From Tyzzerella sp. (lineage in GTDB: Bacteria > Bacillota > Clostridia > Lachnospirales > Lachnospiraceae): a DNA stretch of 64,000 nucleotides. The position numbers and the translations under genes were made by a program. Of the stretch, positions 1 through 8,713 are shown one piece after another (position 1 is the first letter of the stretch; each line of letters begins with the position of its first letter). Below the pieces are notes generated by a model. That model was not told where the DNA came from. It did no database searches and saw nothing but the letters and a program-made list of their open reading frames with translations. The stretch lies in NCBI GenBank assembly GCA_017416155.1, contig JAFQDE010000004.1, forward strand, positions 62,001 to 126,000. The letters run 5' to 3'.

Positions 1-1
1 T

Positions 2-1222
2 CTTGGCCTGAAAATTATGGCATTTGCTTTTGCGATTTTCCTTTGGTGGGCAGTTGTGAATATCGATGATCCGGTTCATACAAAACAATATTATGTGGAT
101 GTTTCCGTGACGAATCCGGAAGTGATTACAAATGCAGGAAAAAGTTATCAGATTATAGATGATACTAAGACGATTACGGTTACCATAAAAGCCAGACGAA
201 AAGTATTGGATGAGATCAAATCAAGTTTTATCTTGGCAACAGCAGATTTGCGAGAAATGCAGGATTCGTCTGTTCCGATTCGCTTGAAAGTATTAGGGTA
301 TGAAGGAAGTTACGAGTCAGTTACTGCGTATCCGCAAAACATACAGGTGAGAGTAGAAAACACACTAAAGAAAACATTTCCAATTACAACGGTGGCAACA
401 GGAAGTCCGAGAGATGGTTATGTTGTGGGTAATATGATATCGTCACCGCAGACGGTCGATGTCAGCGGACCAGAGTCTGTCATATCGAAAATCAGTAAGG
501 TTGTTGCAAGGGTAGATGTTTCTGAAATATCAGCTGACACAACCATTGAAACAGAACTCATATATTATGATGCGGCTGATAATCGCATCGACAAGAGTTT
601 GCTTTCAAGTAATTGCGATAAAAATGGAGTGAGTGTGAATGTAGATATATGGCACACCAAAAATGTGCAGATGTCATTTAACACTTCCGATATTAAGCCG
701 GCAAAAGGTTATGTTTTTACCGGTATCGAGGTCGAACCGCAGACAATCCGTGTGGCAGGTACTGTTGAGCAATTAGGTGCTTTGACACAATTGGAAATTG
801 ATGCTGAAGAACTGAAAAAGAAAGATGTAATAGCTAACGAAGAAATTATTATAGACATTACGAAACATTTGCCAGAAGGAATCATCATGGCAGATAGTAA
901 CGAAAGTAACGTGGTAGTTAGAATCCTAGTAGAAAAAGCTGGAACGAAAACAATTATGTTGCCGGTGGGATCTATTCAGATTGAGAATGCCCCTTCTAAG
1001 TACAACTTGGAAAAAGGACCGGAACAAGAGGTTGAGTTGCAGTTCTCCGGCTCTAAAGAGGCATTGGAAAATCTTAGTAGCGAGAAGATTGTTGCTTCAG
1101 TTAACTTAGCTGAATACAAACAGACAGGAACCTACACAGTGGCTGTGCAGATTACAGAACTTCCGGAAGGTTGTGCATATATAGGTAATGCTACCATACA
1201 GATTATTTTAAAAAGAAAATAG
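2..1222 (+). CDS. cdaR: YbbR-domain protein CdaR (5' end outside window)
   Basis: Membrane-anchored extracytoplasmic regulator of the c-di-AMP cyclase CdaA. The frame is open from the first bases (L-G-L-K-I-M...), matching the usual N-terminal helix of CdaR, so the ATG at 17 is internal and the true start lies upstream. A hydrophobic segment (FAFAIFLWWAVVNI) is followed by about four YbbR-type beta repeats, seen as recurring patterns such as 'I...PQTV.VSGPE..I..I..V.A.VDVS' and 'VEPQTIRVAGTVEQL'. CdaA would be expected just upstream, but that is outside the window. The reading ends in TAG, 25 bases before the HPr start, so the two genes are probably co-transcribed. Family assignment is firm; control of CdaA is known for the family and not shown here. 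Confidence 0.85.
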   Translation, partial: LGLKIMAFAFAIFLWWAVVNIDDPVHTKQYYVDVSVTNPEVITNAGKSYQIIDDTKTITVTIKARRKVLDEIKSSFILATADLREMQDSSVPIRLKVLGYEGSYESVTAYPQNIQVRVENTLKKTFPITTVATGSPRDGYVVGNMISSPQTVDVSGPESVISKISKVVARVDVSEISADTTIETELIYYDAADNRIDKSLLSSNCDKNGVSVNVDIWHTKNVQMSFNTSDIKPAKGYVFTGIEVEPQTIRVAGTVEQLGALTQLEIDAEELKKKDVIANEEIIIDITKHLPEGIIMADSNESNVVVRILVEKAGTKTIMLPVGSIQIENAPSKYNLEKGPEQEVELQFSGSKEALENLSSEKIVASVNLAEYKQTGTYTVAVQITELPEGCAYIGNATIQIILKRK

Positions 1223-1247
1223 AGTGACTTTTTAGGAGGTTGTTTGG

Positions 1248-1511
1248 ATGGTAAAACAGAAAACAACAATAAAGAATCCAACCGGATTACATTTGAGACC
1301 AGCAGGGCTGTTTTGCAGGACAGCCGTGCAGTATAAAAGCAAGATTACATTCCAATATAAAGATACTACGGCGAATGCAAAGAGTGTTTTGAGTGTGCTT
1401 GGTGCCTGTATCAAACGCGGAGATGAGATTGAACTTATCTGCGAAGGTGTAGATGAAGAGGAAGCATTGGAAGCAATGGTGAAAATAATTGAAGACGGAT
1501 TAGGAGAGTGA
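1248..1511 (+). CDS. HPr-family phosphocarrier protein
   Basis: 87-residue HPr-like protein, the usual size for the family, which relays phosphate from enzyme I to PTS sugar permeases. The active-site histidine is H15 in GLHLRPAG (canonical GLHARPA, so L16 replaces Ala) and the regulatory serine is S46 in AKSVLSVLG, the position phosphorylated by HPr kinase in Gram-positives. A strong ribosome site (taggagg) lies 6-7 bases before the ATG. It sits alone between cdaR and leuA with no ptsI or permease nearby, so it could be the cell's general HPr or a regulatory Crh/NPr-like paralogue. Both phospho-sites are intact, which favours a working PTS or catabolite-repression protein. Confidence 0.88.
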   Translation: MVKQKTTIKNPTGLHLRPAGLFCRTAVQYKSKITFQYKDTTANAKSVLSVLGACIKRGDEIELICEGVDEEEALEAMVKIIEDGLGE

Positions 1512-1519
1512 CATAAAGT

Positions 1520-3175
1520 ATGCTGAATTATCAAAGATATAGAAGGGTACCGGTAATGGATTACCCGGAAAGAGAGTGGCCGAACAAGCAGATTCAGAAG
1601 GCGCCTATCTGGTGTAGCGTAGATTTGCGTGACGGTAACCAGGCATTAATTGACCCGATGACAGTAGAAGAAAAAGTTGAGATGTTTAATCTCTTGGTGA
1701 AATTAGGCTTTAAGGAGATAGAGATTGGATTTCCGTCTGCTTCACAGATAGAATTCGATTTTATGCGTGAATTGGTAGAACGCAATTTGATTCCGGAAGA
1801 TGTAACAGTACAAGTGTTAGTGCAATGCAGAGAACATCTAATTAAGCGTACATTTGAAGCGCTAGAGGGTGTAAAAAGGGCAGTTGTACATATCTATAAT
1901 TCTACTTCTACATTGCAAAGAGATGTGGTGTTTAACAAGAGCAAAGAAGAAATTAAGCAGATTGCCATTGAGGGAACAGAGCTCGTGAAGTCTTTTGTAA
2001 AAGATTTTCCGGGAAAGATTATTTTGGAATATTCACCGGAAAGCTTTACCGGAACGGAATTGGAGTATGCATTGGAGGTATGTACTGCAGTACAGGACAC
2101 ATGGGGTGCAACAAAAGATAATCCAATTATCATTAATCTTCCGGCAACCGTAGAGATGACAACTCCAAATGTTTATGCTGACCAGATTGAGTGGATGCAT
2201 AAACATTTCAAAAATAGAGAAAGTATTATTCTGAGTATTCATCCGCACAACGATCGTGGTACCGGAGTTGCAGCGACAGAGCTCGCACTTTTAGCAGGAA
2301 CTGATCGTGTGGAGGGAACGCTGTTTGGAAACGGAGAACGTACTGGAAATTTAGACATTTTAACAGTAGCTTATAATATGTTTTCACAGGGAATTAATCC
2401 TGAATTGGATTTGACAAATATCGTTGAGATTCAAGAGGTGTATGAGAGATGTTGTAAGATGGAAGTGCCGATGAGACATCCTTATGCAGGTAAACTTGTG
2501 TTTACAGCGTTCTCCGGCTCACATCAGGATGCAATCAACAAAGGTGTGAAGGCGATGAAAGAACGCAATCAGGATTGGTGGGAGGTTCCGTATCTTCCGA
2601 TTGACCCGGCAGATGTCGGACGTGAATATGAACCGATTGTTCGTATTAACAGCCAGTCGGGTAAGGGCGGAGTTGCCTTTGTTATGGATAGTGAATTCGG
2701 TTATAAACTTCCGAAGGCGATGCACAAAGAGTTTGCAGATGTCATTCAAAAGATTGCAGAGAAGCAGGGAGAAGTTGCGCCGGCAACGATTATGGAAGTG
2801 TTTACAAGCGAATATTTGAAACTGACATCACCATACGAATTCTTGCGTGCGAGAGCAGAAGATCATGGCGAACGTGATACCAAGGTGGAACTTAGTTTCC
2901 GTTATAATGATACGCTCCAAGAAGTGGAAGCAGTTGGAAATGGTCCACTTGATGCAGTTAAGTTGGCGTTGCATAACACCACAGATGTGGATGTTACAAT
3001 TTTGGATTACACGCAGCATGCACTTGGTGAAGGTTCCAATGCCAGAGCGGCAGCATATATTTGCATGCGCGATGAAAAGACAGGCAATGTTACGCATGGT
3101 GTGGGTGTCAGCTCAAATATTACGAGAGCCGGTATCCGTGCAGTGTTTAGTGCACTGAATCGTCTTTCAAAATAA
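1520..3175 (+). CDS. leuA: 2-isopropylmalate synthase
   Basis: First committed enzyme of leucine biosynthesis: condenses acetyl-CoA with 2-oxoisovalerate. At 551 residues it is the long LeuA form (about 550-560 aa) seen in actinobacteria and clostridia. Visible are the HMGL-like TIM barrel start (VDLRDGNQAL near residue 35), the metal-binding HPHND motif in SIHPHNDRGTGVAA, and a C-terminal allosteric domain (LSFRYNDTLQEVEAVGNGP near residue 455) that senses leucine in this family. The gene begins 8 bases after the HPr gene. No leucine leader or T-box fits in that gap, so regulation must come from farther upstream or from feedback inhibition. No other leu genes are in the window. Confidence 0.95.
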   Translation: MLNYQRYRRVPVMDYPEREWPNKQIQKAPIWCSVDLRDGNQALIDPMTVEEKVEMFNLLVKLGFKEIEIGFPSASQIEFDFMRELVERNLIPEDVTVQVLVQCREHLIKRTFEALEGVKRAVVHIYNSTSTLQRDVVFNKSKEEIKQIAIEGTELVKSFVKDFPGKIILEYSPESFTGTELEYALEVCTAVQDTWGATKDNPIIINLPATVEMTTPNVYADQIEWMHKHFKNRESIILSIHPHNDRGTGVAATELALLAGTDRVEGTLFGNGERTGNLDILTVAYNMFSQGINPELDLTNIVEIQEVYERCCKMEVPMRHPYAGKLVFTAFSGSHQDAINKGVKAMKERNQDWWEVPYLPIDPADVGREYEPIVRINSQSGKGGVAFVMDSEFGYKLPKAMHKEFADVIQKIAEKQGEVAPATIMEVFTSEYLKLTSPYEFLRARAEDHGERDTKVELSFRYNDTLQEVEAVGNGPLDAVKLALHNTTDVDVTILDYTQHALGEGSNARAAAYICMRDEKTGNVTHGVGVSSNITRAGIRAVFSALNRLSK

Positions 3176-3196
3176 ATGATAAAAGGGGAATCAACA

Positions 3197-4114
3197 ATGG
3201 GAAACGCAACATTAGTGGTAATGGCAGCCGGAATTGGCAGTCGTTTCGGTGGCGGAATCAAGCAACTTACGCCGGTCGGACCAAGCGGTGAGATTATTAT
3301 GGATTATTCTATCTATGATGCCATGGAGGCGGGATTTGATAAAGTTGTGTTTGTAATTCGTAAGGACTTGGAAACAGACTTTAAAGAAATAATCGGTAAT
3401 CGCATTGGAAAAATCGTAGATGTTGCGTATGCATATCAGGAGGTTTCAGATATACCGGCAGTATATCAGGTACAATATGCAGACCGTACCAAACCATGGG
3501 GAACCGGTCAGGCGATTCTGTGTTGCAAAAATGTTGTGAACGAACCTTTTTTAGTAATTAACGCAGATGATTATTACGGAAAACAGGCATATATGGAAGC
3601 GTATGAGCATCTTGTATCAGAATCGAAAAAGAATGATAAGCTTCAAATTAGTATGGTAGGATTTGTGCTTGGAAACACACTCAGTGAGAATGGTGGTGTG
3701 ACCAGGGGTGTCTGTAAGGTGGATGAGAAGCAGATGTTGACAGACATCGTGGAGACTAAGAATATCGTGAAAACGGAGAATGGGGCTGTCATACGTACGG
3801 AAGATGGTGATATACCAATCGATGTACATTCACCGGTGTCCATGAATATGTGGGGATTACACCCGGAATTCTTTGATGTTTTGGAAACGGGGTTTGAAGA
3901 GTTTCTAAAGAACTGTGAGGATGATTATCTAAAAGCAGAGTATTTACTTCCAACCATTGTTGGAGATTTGCTCAAAAACAATCGTGCAGAAGTGGCAGTA
4001 CTTCAATCAAAGGATAAGTGGTTTGGAGTAACCTATAAAGAGGATAAAGAGGCGGTAATGGCATCTGTCAGAGCACTTGTAGATGTAGGAGTATATCCGA
4101 AAAAATTATTTTAA
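3197..4114 (+). CDS. NDP-sugar pyrophosphorylase-like nucleotidyltransferase
   Basis: 305-residue nucleotidyltransferase of the GT-A fold. The N-terminus has the nucleotide-binding signature MAAGIGSRFGGGIKQL and a D-D motif (INADDYYG) near residue 110 that would bind metal and NDP. Substrate cannot be told from sequence; relatives are annotated only as sugar or choline-type pyrophosphorylases. I chose the ATG preceded by aaaagggga at a good distance. An in-frame ATG at 3176 directly abuts the leuA stop but has no ribosome site. It likely shares the leuA transcript and ends at a hairpin terminator. It could feed sugar nucleotides to the polysaccharide cluster downstream, but that is only inference from distance. 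Confidence 0.8.
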   Translation: MGNATLVVMAAGIGSRFGGGIKQLTPVGPSGEIIMDYSIYDAMEAGFDKVVFVIRKDLETDFKEIIGNRIGKIVDVAYAYQEVSDIPAVYQVQYADRTKPWGTGQAILCCKNVVNEPFLVINADDYYGKQAYMEAYEHLVSESKKNDKLQISMVGFVLGNTLSENGGVTRGVCKVDEKQMLTDIVETKNIVKTENGAVIRTEDGDIPIDVHSPVSMNMWGLHPEFFDVLETGFEEFLKNCEDDYLKAEYLLPTIVGDLLKNNRAEVAVLQSKDKWFGVTYKEDKEAVMASVRALVDVGVYPKKLF

Positions 4115-4121
4115 AATTTAG

Positions 4122-4151
4122 AAGTGAGGTTATAAAAGCCTCACTTTTTTT
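4122..4151 (+). terminator. Rho-independent terminator
   Basis: An 8-bp stem (aagtgagg / cctcactt) with a 9-base loop is followed by seven T. It ends only 15 bases before the GTG start of the GH25 gene, so either read-through feeds that gene or its promoter lies inside the preceding gene. Confidence 0.85.
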
Positions 4152-4166
4152 GAGAAAGAGGACATT

Positions 4167-6044
4167 GTGAAAAATATATTGTGGAAAATAAAAGATAACA
4201 TACAGGCGTTGACAAAACGACAGAGAATGATGGTCGGAATAATCGGAACAGCCGTGCTTATGATTTTGTGTTTGACAGTTGGGGTTATGTTGTTTCCGAT
4301 GAACCGGAATCCGGTTGGAATAGAACAATCCGAAAATCAGACAGGCCCGGAAGCAGAGAAAATAGAAATTTCCGGTAATCAGGAGGAAACTATAGGACCT
4401 CGTGAAATTCGTCTTTCAGGTACATCTATTGAAAAGGATTTAAAAATCAAGATTGTTGACGATCAAGATATTTTGGTAACAGGTACTGTATTCAGAGTTA
4501 CGGTGACAGAACAAAACAAGACTCAGGGCAAGGAGTACACAGACGATGATATGGATGGCATCATCCATATAACTGATATCAATGCAGGAAAATATATCGT
4601 GCAGCTACATAGTGAAGATGATTATATTATTACAGAAAATGATGTCTTAATGACAGTAAAGGATAAGATAGAATATCAAAAAGTTGACATAAAAAATGAG
4701 ATAAAAAAAGAATCTGAGGTTGATATAAAAAAGGAGGAAGCGCCTACGCAAAAGCCGAAGGAAGAAAGTCAACTGAAAGATACGATTCAACTTTTAGAAT
4801 CAAAACGAGAATTTATAGTTGTTGCAAAAGAACAGGTGGATTTATCTAATTTTCCACAGGCGAGTGTTGGTGAAAAAAGAAAAGAAATTATAATTGATAC
4901 AACGATGATTGAGGTTCCGGAATCAGTTACACTCTATCAAGATGGAGGAGAACAATCAAAAACCCTTCTTTTATCTCTGTATGTAGCGGATGAGAACCAA
5001 GTAATACAAGAGTACACGTGGAAGAATGAGACGGAGGATATTTTTGCGATTGCAGAACAGAAAGACGATACCATTACAATTACTGCAGTTCGAAGCGGTG
5101 AATCAAATTTGTGTTTGATGGTGGAGTATCAAGATACTATCACGGGAGTAAACCGTCAAAAGCAAATAGATATACCAATCAAGGTATTGGAGTTGACAGA
5201 TGATGATACGTCTTTGAGGGATAAAGAAGGAATGCTGCTCTGTATAGATAAGGACAAGACAGAAACTGCAAAAATCGCAGATTATGCCTTATACAATGAA
5301 TTTTATGCCATGAAGTGTACCGGTTGGCAGACGATTGACGGGAATGTGTATTATTTTGATAAAAATCATAAAGCTGTGAGTGGCGTTCAGATAATCGGTG
5401 GCGGAAGATATACGTTTGGTGAAGACGGCGTACTTCTAAAAACACAGGAGCAGCGGGGAATCGATGTTTCGAAATGGAACGGGAATATCGATTGGAAGGC
5501 TGTGGCTAATGCCGGAATTGATTTTGCAATTATCCGGGCTGGTAACAGAGGTACTTCAACCGGTGTGTTGATAGAAGATTCTTATTTTAAGAAAAATATA
5601 GATGGGGCTACCAAGGCGGGGATTAAGGTCGGAGTTTATATTTACAGCCAGGCAATTACAGAGGCTGAGGCGGTGGAAGAGGCTAGTATGGCGATATCCC
5701 TTGTGGCGGGATACAAACTACAGTTGCCAATATTTTTTGATACAGAAGAATACAAAGATGGTCGTGCCAATAAACTCAGTGTAGAGAAGAGAACCGCAAT
5801 TGCAAAGGCTTTCTGCGAAACAGTTAGAAACGCCGGATATATGCCGGGAATATATTCTAATACTTATTGGCTTCGGGACAATTTAAATATGTCACAATTG
5901 GACATGTATTCTGTATGGGTGGCACAATATGCAACAGCATGTGAATACAAAGGAAGATATGACATGTGGCAATATACTAGTTCGGGAAGTGTGCCGGGAA
6001 TCAAAGGAAAGGTAGACTTGAATATCAGTTATGTTGTATACTAG
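4167..6044 (+). CDS. Membrane-anchored GH25 lysozyme with Ig-like and wall-binding repeats
   Basis: 625-residue surface peptidoglycan hydrolase. A single N-terminal membrane helix (residues about 22-45) is followed by a beta-rich SpaA/Ig-like domain (about 85-170), a charged Lys/Glu linker, a second Ig-like region (about 255-350), one cell-wall-binding repeat pair (GWQTIDGNVYYFD and GGGRYTFGEDGVLL, about 385-425), and a GH25 lysozyme domain to the C-terminus. Catalytic features are GIDVSKWNG near 432 and the DxE motif in FFDTEEY near 525, expected to cut MurNAc-GlcNAc bonds. Start is GTG with aaagagg just upstream. Its job is probably wall remodelling. The hairpin terminator immediately before it suggests its expression is partly uncoupled from the upstream genes. 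Confidence 0.88.
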   Translation: MKNILWKIKDNIQALTKRQRMMVGIIGTAVLMILCLTVGVMLFPMNRNPVGIEQSENQTGPEAEKIEISGNQEETIGPREIRLSGTSIEKDLKIKIVDDQDILVTGTVFRVTVTEQNKTQGKEYTDDDMDGIIHITDINAGKYIVQLHSEDDYIITENDVLMTVKDKIEYQKVDIKNEIKKESEVDIKKEEAPTQKPKEESQLKDTIQLLESKREFIVVAKEQVDLSNFPQASVGEKRKEIIIDTTMIEVPESVTLYQDGGEQSKTLLLSLYVADENQVIQEYTWKNETEDIFAIAEQKDDTITITAVRSGESNLCLMVEYQDTITGVNRQKQIDIPIKVLELTDDDTSLRDKEGMLLCIDKDKTETAKIADYALYNEFYAMKCTGWQTIDGNVYYFDKNHKAVSGVQIIGGGRYTFGEDGVLLKTQEQRGIDVSKWNGNIDWKAVANAGIDFAIIRAGNRGTSTGVLIEDSYFKKNIDGATKAGIKVGVYIYSQAITEAEAVEEASMAISLVAGYKLQLPIFFDTEEYKDGRANKLSVEKRTAIAKAFCETVRNAGYMPGIYSNTYWLRDNLNMSQLDMYSVWVAQYATACEYKGRYDMWQYTSSGSVPGIKGKVDLNISYVVY

Positions 6045-6078
6045 GAAGCAGAAGAATGTTGTCGAAGGAGAGATTCAA

Positions 6079-7176
6079 ATGAGAAAACAGTGGAAGAGAA
6101 TTAGTTGCTTGATACTTGCGATTGTAACAACTGCCTTAACAATAGGATGTGGTAAAAAAGAGGCTAAGAGCATAGAGGCAGATATGTCTGGATTGGGAGT
6201 TGTAAGTCAATGGACGCCACTCGATTCGCTTCCGATACCGAAGAATCAGAATCTGTTAACAGGTATAGGAGATTTGAGTAAGGAAGCAATTGGAAAACGT
6301 CCGGTGGCAGTTATGATTAACAATGTAAAGGACGCTCTCCCTCAGTATGGTATAATGGAGGCAGATGTCATTTTCGAATTACCTGTAGAAGGTAATTTAA
6401 CACGACTGATGGCACTGTATGCGGATTATACAAAAGTGCCGGATATCTGTGCAATTAGAAGTTGTCGATACTATTTTCCGGCAATAGCAAAAGGTTTTGA
6501 TGCATTTTACATACATTGGGGAAGTGACCAGACGATTTTAAATTATTTGAAATCTATACAGCCTGACAAATATGATGGATTGACAAATGACGGAGGTTTG
6601 TTTGGAAGAGATAAAGAAAGAAGAAAATCAGGATATGCATTGGAGCACACAGGGGTTTTCAAAGGTACTCAGTTCGCATCTGTTGTGCAAAACAGCGGAA
6701 GACGTACAGATTTGGCTGAAGGGAAGAAGGAAACGGCGTTTAACTTCTGTGACATGGGAACAAAGGTGACGCCGACTGGAGAGCCTTGTAATGTTTTAGA
6801 TGTAAGATTTGGCGCAGCCAGAGCAAAACTTACTTACAATGCCGAGACGGGAACCTACTTTAAGGAGATTAACGGTCAACCGCATGTGGACGGCAGAAGT
6901 GGAGAGCAATTGTCTTTTACGAATGTGTTTGTACTGGAAACAAGTATATCCGTGCGAGATTCAGTAGGACATAAGAAGATAGATTGGGCAGGCTCAAGCA
7001 GTGCGAAAGGATATTATGTGTCAAATGGTGTGGTTCAGGAGATACGATGGTCCAAGGCAGGCGGAAAAGAAACATCATATTTGAAATTTTATGATGAGAA
7101 TGGAAATGAACTTGTTATAAATAGAGGAAAAAGTTATATTGCATATACTTATGCGGGAAAAACAAGTTGGGAGTAA
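6079..7176 (+). CDS. DUF3048 lipoprotein (YerB family)
   Basis: 365-residue predicted lipoprotein. The signal peptide ends in a lipobox (LTIGC, Cys about residue 24), after which the mature protein would be tethered to the outer face of the membrane. The rest matches the YerB/DUF3048 family: R-P-V-A-V-M-I-N-N near the start of the first domain, 'IRSCRYYFP' and 'HWGSDQ', and a C-terminal domain with 'GGKETSYLKFYDENG'. The function of the family is not known. An open frame runs back to 6031 and overlaps the GH25 gene, but the start with gaaggagag at the right spacing and the lipoprotein signal fix the ATG used here. Followed by a strong terminator. Confidence 0.87.
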   Translation: MRKQWKRISCLILAIVTTALTIGCGKKEAKSIEADMSGLGVVSQWTPLDSLPIPKNQNLLTGIGDLSKEAIGKRPVAVMINNVKDALPQYGIMEADVIFELPVEGNLTRLMALYADYTKVPDICAIRSCRYYFPAIAKGFDAFYIHWGSDQTILNYLKSIQPDKYDGLTNDGGLFGRDKERRKSGYALEHTGVFKGTQFASVVQNSGRRTDLAEGKKETAFNFCDMGTKVTPTGEPCNVLDVRFGAARAKLTYNAETGTYFKEINGQPHVDGRSGEQLSFTNVFVLETSISVRDSVGHKKIDWAGSSSAKGYYVSNGVVQEIRWSKAGGKETSYLKFYDENGNELVINRGKSYIAYTYAGKTSWE

Positions 7177-7195
7177 AATTTGTGTTTGTGAAAAG

Positions 7196-7223
7196 TCGCA
7201 TGGCAATCGTCATGCGATTTTTT
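7196..7223 (+). terminator. Rho-independent terminator
   Basis: Perfect 7-bp stem (tcgcatg / catgcga), 8-base loop, then six T. It closes the leuA-to-DUF3048 group just ahead of the polysaccharide promoter. Confidence 0.88.
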
Positions 7224-7244
7224 GTCGATTATGATGTTTCCACG

Positions 7245-7273
7245 TTGTAAAAAGAATAATAATTTGTTATAAT
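7245..7273 (+). promoter_or_regulatory. Sigma-A promoter of the polysaccharide cluster
   Basis: TTGTAA and a perfect TATAAT are separated by 17 bases. The transcript would start near 7280 with a leader of about 35 bases. This is the only strong promoter seen before 33.4 kb, so it may drive the whole cluster. Confidence 0.8.
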
Positions 7274-7315
7274 ATAACCTTGTAATAAATTGTAAAAGTG
7301 AAAAGGTGCTTACTT

Positions 7316-8689
7316 ATGGATAAAAAGAAATTTCAGCAATTCAAGAAGATGATGCGATTTGTCGCGACGATGCTTATTGTTGTGTTGACAACATCTGTTT
7401 TTATATATTTCTGGAAGAATAATTACAATATAGGGATTGTGTTTCCGTTCTACTACAAAGGATACTGGCTGATGGGAGCATTTTATATCTTCTTTTTTGT
7501 GTTATTTATTTATATCTATGGTGGTATGAGCTATGGATATCTAAAAAATACAAATATTATATTTTCGCAAATTTTATCATTGCTTTGTGCGAATGTTTTG
7601 ATTTATTTGGAAACAGTTTTATTATCTGCAAAGTTTGTTGATGTTTTTCCGATTATTGAGATGACATGTATGCAGGGTATAATTATTACTGTGTATTCTT
7701 TCTGTATGGACAAACTGTTCAAAAAACTCTTTCCGCCACACAAGATTACGGTTTTATATCAGTCATATGATCCATCAGAAATGCTTCGCAAAGTTAAAAT
7801 GAGACAGGACAGATACCGTATTAAGGAAGTTGTAAGTGTTGATAAAGAATGGAGCGAAATAGTTCGTATTATTGATAATAGTCAGGCGATTATGATATAT
7901 GATATTCATTCAGAACTTCGCAACAAGATTGTGAAGTATTGTTATGAAAAAGATGTGCGCCTATATGTTACACCTAAAATCTCAGATGTTTTGCTTCGTA
8001 GTTCTGAGAATATCCATTTATTCGATACGCCACTGTTGTTACTTAGAAACAGTGGAATGAGTTTCGAAGATCGATTCTTAAAACGGTTAATGGATATTAT
8101 CGTTTCTTTGCTTGTTATTGTAGTGACATCACCGATTATGTTGATTATTGCGATTGCAATCAAAGCTTATGACAGAGGCCCGGTATTTTTTAAGCAAAAA
8201 AGATGTACACTAGATGGGAAAGTGTTTGAAATCCATAAGTTCAGAAGTATGATTGTTGATGCAGAGAAGGAAGGGATTTCCGTGCCGGCATCTGAAAAGG
8301 ATCCGCGTATTACGCCGATTGGGAATATCATTCGCGCAACCAGATTAGACGAATTGCCACAGATATTTGATATTTTATCGGGTAACATGAGTCTTGTGGG
8401 ACCGCGTCCGGAGAGAATTGAGCATGTAGAAAAGTACACAAAAAATATTCCGGAGTTTGCATATCGACTGAAAGTGAAGGGCGGACTTACCGGATATGCT
8501 CAAATTTTTGGGAAATATAATACAACAGCTTATGATAAGTTGAAGTTGGATTTAATGTATATACAGAATTACTCCATCTTGTTGGATATAAAACTGATTT
8601 TGATGACAATCAAGATTATTTTTATGAAAGAAAGTACGGAAGGGTTTGACGAGAAACAAATCAATGAAATCCAGACGAGAGAGAAGTAA
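7316..8689 (+). CDS. Undecaprenyl-phosphate sugar-1-phosphate transferase
   Basis: Initiating membrane enzyme that moves a sugar-1-phosphate from a UDP-sugar to undecaprenyl phosphate. The 457-residue protein has four to five N-terminal membrane helices, a cytoplasmic linker domain, and a C-terminal bacterial sugar transferase (WbaP/CpsE type) domain starting at FLKRLMDIIVSLLV. Signature blocks are GPVFFKQKRCTLDGK, the IHKFRSM motif, TRLDELPQ and SLVGPRPE, then GGLTGYAQ. I chose the ATG with aaaagg upstream over an in-frame GTG at 7298, which has no ribosome site. It is first behind the cluster promoter, as is usual for Wzx/Wzy-type loci. The sugar moved cannot be predicted. Confidence 0.92.
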   Translation: MDKKKFQQFKKMMRFVATMLIVVLTTSVFIYFWKNNYNIGIVFPFYYKGYWLMGAFYIFFFVLFIYIYGGMSYGYLKNTNIIFSQILSLLCANVLIYLETVLLSAKFVDVFPIIEMTCMQGIIITVYSFCMDKLFKKLFPPHKITVLYQSYDPSEMLRKVKMRQDRYRIKEVVSVDKEWSEIVRIIDNSQAIMIYDIHSELRNKIVKYCYEKDVRLYVTPKISDVLLRSSENIHLFDTPLLLLRNSGMSFEDRFLKRLMDIIVSLLVIVVTSPIMLIIAIAIKAYDRGPVFFKQKRCTLDGKVFEIHKFRSMIVDAEKEGISVPASEKDPRITPIGNIIRATRLDELPQIFDILSGNMSLVGPRPERIEHVEKYTKNIPEFAYRLKVKGGLTGYAQIFGKYNTTAYDKLKLDLMYIQNYSILLDIKLILMTIKIIFMKESTEGFDEKQINEIQTREK

Positions 8690-8713
8690 AGAGGAAGGGT
8701 ACAAGATAGATTT

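Noticed and set aside
1512..1519. T-box or leucine attenuator before leuA
   Set aside because: Only 8 bases separate the HPr stop from the leuA start.
1232..1534. Open frame opposite the HPr gene
   Set aside because: Shadow of the real gene. No ribosome site; Ser/Thr-rich composition typical of antisense translation.
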